A stretch of 64,000 nt of DNA from UBA4416 sp964543545. GTDB lineage: Bacteria; Bacteroidota; Bacteroidia; B-17B0; Aurantibacillaceae. Under the pieces are notes generated by a model. It was not told the origin of the DNA, made no database searches, and was given only the letters and a program-made list of their open reading frames with translations. This document shows positions 59,672 to 64,000 of this stretch, piece after piece. Location of the stretch: assembly GCA_964543545.1 (NCBI GenBank), contig CAZIYT010000001.1, forward strand, positions 682,001 to 746,000, in the 5' to 3' direction. The first letter of the stretch is position 1. Each line of letters begins with the position of its first letter. A program made the position numbers and the translations under genes.

Positions 59672-62600
59672 GTGGTTTTGAGGATTGCCTGCATACTGTT
59701 TTTTTTGGTGGGAAGTGTGTTTCAGCTTAAGGCTCAAATCAACTCTAAGCAAAAATATTATTTATTAAGATCGGATACACTCTACCTCGATAGCTTAAGC
59801 CTCATTCCCGGAACGGTGAAGCTCTTCTCGCGGGGGGAGCCGGTCGATAGCACCACCTACAGGATCAACTACAACCAGAAAGCCATTATTTTTAAGAAGC
59901 GCCCGGCAGATGCCCTGGCTGTTTCCTACAAAACCTTTCCCTACAATTTCGAAAAAAACTACTACCACAAAAGCCGCTCGGTGCTTACCAAAGACCTCGC
60001 GCTGCCATCCAATCCCTTTACCATTTCCTTTAGCCCCGACAAGGCCAACGAGTCTTTTATTACCGACGGGCTCAACAAGAACGGCAGCATCAGCCGCGGC
60101 ATCAGCTTTGGCAATAACCAGGACGTGGTCGTTAATTCCAGCCTCAACCTGCAGGTCAGCGGAAAGCTTACGCAGGACGTCGATCTCCTGCTCGCCGCTA
60201 CCGACGACAATATTCCCTTCCAGGCCGATGGAACCACGGCACAGCTCCAGGAATTCGATAAGGTGTTTATCCAGCTTTCGAACGAGAGCAACAAGCTCAT
60301 CGTAGGCGATTTTCAATTGCAGCGGCCCAACAGCTATTTCATGAATTTCTATAAGCGCTCGCAGGGCGCCTATTTTTCCAACCTCTATAGAGACACCATC
60401 GAAAAAACGCCGGTCCTCTTTAAGACACAGGCCAGCGGCGCGGTGAGCAAGGGCAAGTTTGCCCGCAACGTGATCCAGGGAACGGAGAATAACCAGGGGC
60501 CTTACCGCCTGCGCGGTGCCGACAATGAGCAGTTCATCATCGTGCTTTCCGGAACGGAGCGCATCTACATCGACGGCAGGCTTTTGCAGCGCGGGCAGGA
60601 GAATGATTATATCATCGACTACAATACAGCCGAGATCACCTTCACCGCCAAACAGATCATTACCAAAGATAAGCGGATCATTGCCGAGTTCCAGTATGCG
60701 GAGCGGAACTATGCCCGTTCCCTGTATTTCTTCGGCGAAGAAGCGGAGATGAAAAAGCTGAAGCTGAGACTGAACGTGTACGGCGAGCAGGACAACAAAA
60801 ACAAAACGCTGCAGCAAAGCCTCACCGAGCAACAAAAGCTCGTCCTGTTTAATGTCGGCGATACACTCAGCAAAGCCGTGTCGAGCGGCGCCACCTTATC
60901 AGAGTTTAATAACACCGATGTCTTTTACTGGAAGCACGATACCGTTGTCGGGGCCTTTCTCTATCCCGGCATTTACCTGTATTCCCTGAATCCCGACAGT
61001 GCGCGCTACCGCGTGAAGTTCAGCTATGTAGGGGAGAACAGCGGAAATTACATCCAGCAGATCACCACGGCCAATGGCAGGGTCTACAAATGGGTAGCGC
61101 CGGTTGGTGGCGTTCTGCAGGGAAACTACGAGCCCGTCATTCCCCTGGTGACACCCAAAAAAAAGCAGATGGTCACGGCCGGAGGCTTCTATGAATTCAA
61201 TAAGCTGCACACCATCGACCTGGAAGGCGTATATACCAAGAACGACATCAACACCTTCAGTAAATTCAATTCGGGCGACGACGATGGTTACGGCTTCCGC
61301 CTGAACAGCAATAACCAAAGCGTTATCAAAGCAGACACGGTAAAAAAAGAATCACTGAATGCGGTGTATAACGTCGGGTATGAATACATCCAGAAATACT
61401 TTAATCCCATAGAGCGCTACAGGGCAGTGGAGTTTGAGCGCGACTGGAACCGCCCCATCAGCGCGCCGGTGAATACCGATCAGAACGTGGGCTTTCTGCA
61501 GGCCGGGATCCAGAAAGGCAATAAGCTAAAGCTCCTTTACGGCATTAATTTTTTTGACGAGGGTTCTTTTTACCAGGGCCTTAAGCATGGCATCACCAGC
61601 TTTTACAATACAAAGACGACCTCCATCAATTATACGGGCTCTTACCTCACCAGCAATTACCTCACGCAACGCAGCGGGTTCTACAGGCACAAATCCCTGA
61701 TCTCGCAGAATGTGTGGAAGATCAAGCTTAATTTCCTGGATGAGTTCGAGCGCAATGAATTCCGCACTACCACTTCCGACAGCCTCCTGCCGCGCAGCTA
61801 CCAGTTCTGGGAATGGGAAGGGAACATCACCAATAAGGATACGACCGGGAACCTCTTCAAGCTGTTTTACCGGGAGCGCAGGGATAAGCAGGCTTACAGT
61901 GCTATCCTCAAAGACTCTACGGTGGCGCAGAATGCCGGCTTTTCGGCCAGCATCAATACCATTCGCAACCATCCCTTTTCGGTGATCGTGACTTACCGCG
62001 AGCTGCACTTAAAAAATGCCAATCCCTTATTCCTGAAACCGGATAATACGGTCCTGGGCCGGGTTGAATATTCGCCCCGTCTCATGAAAGGCTTTGTGAC
62101 CTCGAGCATGTTTTACGAAACAGGTTATGGCCTCGAGAACCGCAAAGAATACTATTACCTGCTCGTGGCAGCCGGGCAGGGAACCTACGCCTGGAAAGAT
62201 TATAACGACAACGGCGTAGCGGAGCTCAACGAGTTTGAGATTGCGCAGTTCCCCGACCAGGCCTTGTACATCCGCGTGTATACGCCTACCAACCAGTATG
62301 TGAAAGTCCTTCATGACCAGTTCAGCTTTTCATTGAACCTGCGGCCTGCCGTATTCCTGAGGGACACGGTGGATAAAGCCATGCGCTTCCTCAGCCGCTT
62401 TGCCACACAATCGGTATACCGCATCGATAAAAAATCGAACGACAATGGCAGGCTCCTATCCTTTGATCCCTTCGATGTACGATTGAATGATACATCGATT
62501 ACAGCCCTCAACTATTCCCTGCGCCAGAGCTTGTTCTTTAACCAGAGCGCTGCCGTATTCGGTACCGACTATACCTACCAGAACAACATCAGCAAGCAGC

Positions 62601-63154
62601 TGCTCACCAACGGCTTCGAAACCCGCGGTAACGAAACGCACGAGTGGCGCTGGCGCTGGAATGTGACCCGTTCCTGGAGTATTAACAGTACCAATATCTA
62701 TGGCAACAAATCGAGCGTGTCGCTGTTCTTCTCCACGCGAAATTATGCCATCGAATATTTCGACCTGGAGCAAAAGCTTAGCTACCAGCCCAACACCGCC
62801 TTCCGCGTGAGCCTCATCTACAAGTACGGCGTGAAGCAGAACATTATTTACGAAGGCTTTCAGAAAGCGGAGCTCAACGATTTCGGCCTCGAGTTCAAAT
62901 ACAACCAGGTGGAGAAAGGCAGCTTTACCGGCAAGCTCAATTTTATTTCCATTACCTACAACGACCTCGAGAATACGCCCATCGCTTATGAAATGCTCAA
63001 CGCGCTTAAAACCGGCTATAACTATACCTGGGGGCTTACCTACCAGCGCAACCTCACCAGCAATATCCAGGTGAGCATCAATTACGACGGCCGCAAATCG
63101 CCGGGCACGAAGGTGGTGAACATCGGCGGTGCGCAGGTAAGGGCATTCTTTTAG
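59672..63154 (+). CDS. very large outer membrane protein with SprA-like segment
   Basis: 1160 residues. Starts with GTG at 59672 or TTG at 59678; the signal peptide ends QLKAQ. The segment SISRGISFGNNQDVVVNSSL, then NLQVSGKLTQDVDLLLAATD and DNIPFQADGTTAQLQEFDKV (about 137-197), resembles the stretch found in SprA, the type IX translocon barrel, and in related Bacteroidota surface proteins. The remaining length shows repeated amphipathic strands with aromatic residues, consistent with a big beta-barrel. It is much shorter than SprA (over 2000 residues). I call it a member of this outer membrane family; no partner gene is adjacent. Confidence 0.72.
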   Translation: MVLRIACILFFLVGSVFQLKAQINSKQKYYLLRSDTLYLDSLSLIPGTVKLFSRGEPVDSTTYRINYNQKAIIFKKRPADALAVSYKTFPYNFEKNYYHKSRSVLTKDLALPSNPFTISFSPDKANESFITDGLNKNGSISRGISFGNNQDVVVNSSLNLQVSGKLTQDVDLLLAATDDNIPFQADGTTAQLQEFDKVFIQLSNESNKLIVGDFQLQRPNSYFMNFYKRSQGAYFSNLYRDTIEKTPVLFKTQASGAVSKGKFARNVIQGTENNQGPYRLRGADNEQFIIVLSGTERIYIDGRLLQRGQENDYIIDYNTAEITFTAKQIITKDKRIIAEFQYAERNYARSLYFFGEEAEMKKLKLRLNVYGEQDNKNKTLQQSLTEQQKLVLFNVGDTLSKAVSSGATLSEFNNTDVFYWKHDTVVGAFLYPGIYLYSLNPDSARYRVKFSYVGENSGNYIQQITTANGRVYKWVAPVGGVLQGNYEPVIPLVTPKKKQMVTAGGFYEFNKLHTIDLEGVYTKNDINTFSKFNSGDDDGYGFRLNSNNQSVIKADTVKKESLNAVYNVGYEYIQKYFNPIERYRAVEFERDWNRPISAPVNTDQNVGFLQAGIQKGNKLKLLYGINFFDEGSFYQGLKHGITSFYNTKTTSINYTGSYLTSNYLTQRSGFYRHKSLISQNVWKIKLNFLDEFERNEFRTTTSDSLLPRSYQFWEWEGNITNKDTTGNLFKLFYRERRDKQAYSAILKDSTVAQNAGFSASINTIRNHPFSVIVTYRELHLKNANPLFLKPDNTVLGRVEYSPRLMKGFVTSSMFYETGYGLENRKEYYYLLVAAGQGTYAWKDYNDNGVAELNEFEIAQFPDQALYIRVYTPTNQYVKVLHDQFSFSLNLRPAVFLRDTVDKAMRFLSRFATQSVYRIDKKSNDNGRLLSFDPFDVRLNDTSITALNYSLRQSLFFNQSAAVFGTDYTYQNNISKQLLTNGFETRGNETHEWRWRWNVTRSWSINSTNIYGNKSSVSLFFSTRNYAIEYFDLEQKLSYQPNTAFRVSLIYKYGVKQNIIYEGFQKAELNDFGLEFKYNQVEKGSFTGKLNFISITYNDLENTPIAYEMLNALKTGYNYTWGLTYQRNLTSNIQVSINYDGRKSPGTKVVNIGGAQVRAFF

Positions 63155-63188
63155 ACGTTGTCGCGGATCTTTTGATTCGTGACGGACC

Positions 63189-63219
63189 TTTGAGCGCAAG
63201 TGAATAAAGCTTAGATTTG
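63189..63219 (+). promoter_or_regulatory. paired -33/-7 promoter before riboflavin synthase
   Basis: TTTG at 63189-63192 and TAGATTTG at 63212-63219, with a 19-base spacer, match the Bacteroidota sigma factor consensus in both halves. It leaves a leader of about 80 bases before the ATG at 63306. Confidence 0.7.
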
Positions 63220-63305
63220 TCGTTCCGATAAGGAAGCATTGAACAAAAACATGTCAACGCTGTTGAAGCAAGGCAAGCGTACTCACACGAAGAAATACAA
63301 CTCAT

Positions 63306-63899
63306 ATGTTTACAGGAATTATCGAAACACTGGCCACAGTCACACATATCCAGGCAGAGGGAAGCAATGTGCATTTTACCTTCAGCAGCAGCATTACCCA
63401 CGAGCTGAAGATCGACCAGAGCGTGGCACACAATGGCGTTTGCCTCACGGTAGTAAAGATCGACGGACAGCACTACACCGTAACGGCGATTGATGAAACG
63501 CTGCAAAAAACCAACCTCGGCAAGCTGAAAACCGGAGACATCATGAACCTGGAGCGCTGCATGCCTGCCAACGGCCGCTTCGACGGGCACATCGTGCAGG
63601 GCCATGTAGACCAGACAGGAACGGTAACGAACATTACAGATAATAACGGTAGCTGGACCTACACCATAAACTACGACCCCACGAAAGGAAATGTAACAGT
63701 AGAGAAAGGCAGCATCACCATCAACGGCACCAGCCTTACCGTGGTGGACTCACACGACGATTTCTTTTCGGTGTGCATCATTCCCTACACTTACGAGAAC
63801 ACCGTCTTCAAAACATTGAAAACCGGCGACACCGTCAACCTCGAATTCGACATTGTAGGTAAATATGTGGCAAGGTTATTGAAAAGTAGGACTGCATAA
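63306..63899 (+). CDS. ribE: riboflavin synthase alpha chain
   Basis: 197 residues. Two lumazine-binding barrels: the N-terminal starts MFTGIIETLATVTHIQ and holds VAHNGVCLTVV, the second starts near 90 with RFDGHIVQGHVDQTGTVT and holds ITINGTSLTVVDS. The enzyme dismutates two 6,7-dimethyl-8-ribityllumazine molecules to riboflavin. It has its own promoter, and no FMN riboswitch is seen in its leader. It is followed by a new secreted-protein gene. Confidence 0.96.
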   Translation: MFTGIIETLATVTHIQAEGSNVHFTFSSSITHELKIDQSVAHNGVCLTVVKIDGQHYTVTAIDETLQKTNLGKLKTGDIMNLERCMPANGRFDGHIVQGHVDQTGTVTNITDNNGSWTYTINYDPTKGNVTVEKGSITINGTSLTVVDSHDDFFSVCIIPYTYENTVFKTLKTGDTVNLEFDIVGKYVARLLKSRTA

Positions 63900-63929
63900 A
63901 CCAATAGTAATAATTTAATTTTTTGCCAC

Positions 63930-64000
63930 ATGAAAAAAACAATTGCCACCCTGATGCTTGCCTCAGCCTTTAGCCTGCAGGCACAAACAAAAAGCTTTGA
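63930..64000 (+). CDS. start of a secreted protein gene, 3' end missing
   Basis: The ATG at 63930 opens MKKTIATLMLASAFSLQAQ, a typical signal peptide, then TKSF, and the frame runs to the last base of the window. The product cannot be named. Confidence 0.6.
   Translation, partial: MKKTIATLMLASAFSLQAQTKSF

Noticed and set aside
59795..60835. 346-residue open frame on the minus strand
   Set aside because: It is a shadow of the large outer membrane protein gene, with biased composition and no motif.
63220..63305. Possible FMN riboswitch in the leader of riboflavin synthase
   Set aside because: The leader is only about 80 bases and lacks the conserved RFN element sequence; a short open frame there (63239) overlaps the gene start and looks like chance.

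Overview
The window is a chromosomal segment of a Bacteroidota bacterium, most likely of the Chitinophagia/Sphingobacteriia type. The signs are: a secreted peptidase ending in a type IX secretion sorting domain; three LytTR regulators each beside its own sensor kinase; promoter -7 boxes of the TAnnTTTG type (the clearest is the paired TTTG-19-TAGATTTG before riboflavin synthase); many small lipoproteins; and almost no purine-rich ribosome binding sites. Base composition is near 50% G+C by eye, except for a few A+T-rich patches. No phage, transposase, integrase, CRISPR array or rRNA was seen. The window starts inside an M1 aminopeptidase gene and ends in the first codons of a secreted protein gene.

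Layout: 1-6406 holds peptidases (M1 aminopeptidase, S9B dipeptidyl peptidase, tripeptidase PepT) with an A+T-rich zinc-ribbon membrane protein gene wedged behind the S9B gene and followed by a second copy of that gene's 3' end. 6596-13663 holds a hypothetical protein, a RibD/DHFR-fold protein, aspartase, the K+ transporter Kup and a short KdpDE-like two-component pair. 13783-21954 (minus) holds a T9SS-exported M1 peptidase, a pepA / unknown / pdxA operon and recQ. 22200-29917 holds lipoproteins, a MacB-type permease, a COG3014-like / LpoB-like pair, a Gly/Tyr/Asn-repeat protein and a LytTR two-component pair whose kinase shares an N-terminal motif with that repeat protein. 30102-36418 (plus) holds an MFS transporter, lipoproteins, a TPR protein, a DUF4286 protein and rsmA. 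36601-38756 is a SulP transporter plus beta-carbonic anhydrase operon. 39277-42263 is a VTC polyphosphate-polymerase-type operon, followed by two valine tRNAs.

43027-53333 is a signalling-rich accessory region. Two perfect 73-bp direct repeats (44532-44604 and 49880-49952) bracket a 5.3-kb module: a Y_Y_Y-propeller sensor kinase, a LytTR regulator and two tandem paralogous cysteine-rich secreted proteins. A further LytTR regulator and TPR kinase pair follows. 53478-56280 is a membrane HTTM-like protein with a JmjC/cupin-like protein that lacks the usual acidic iron ligand. 56424-63899 holds a small P-loop protein, a peptide-binding lipoprotein, exonuclease III, a very large SprA-like outer membrane protein and riboflavin synthase.

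How it works together: five peptidases, a peptide-binding lipoprotein and aspartase fit growth on protein, with peptides trimmed outside or in the periplasm and finished in the cytoplasm. The intergenic spaces carry dispersed palindromes (GGCTGAGG-type, TTATATGG-type, CTGACAGGT-type). The best candidates for something undescribed are the repeat-bracketed kinase/Cys-rich module, the shared DQNPN motif of a kinase and a surface protein, and the duplicated 3' end behind the S9B gene.
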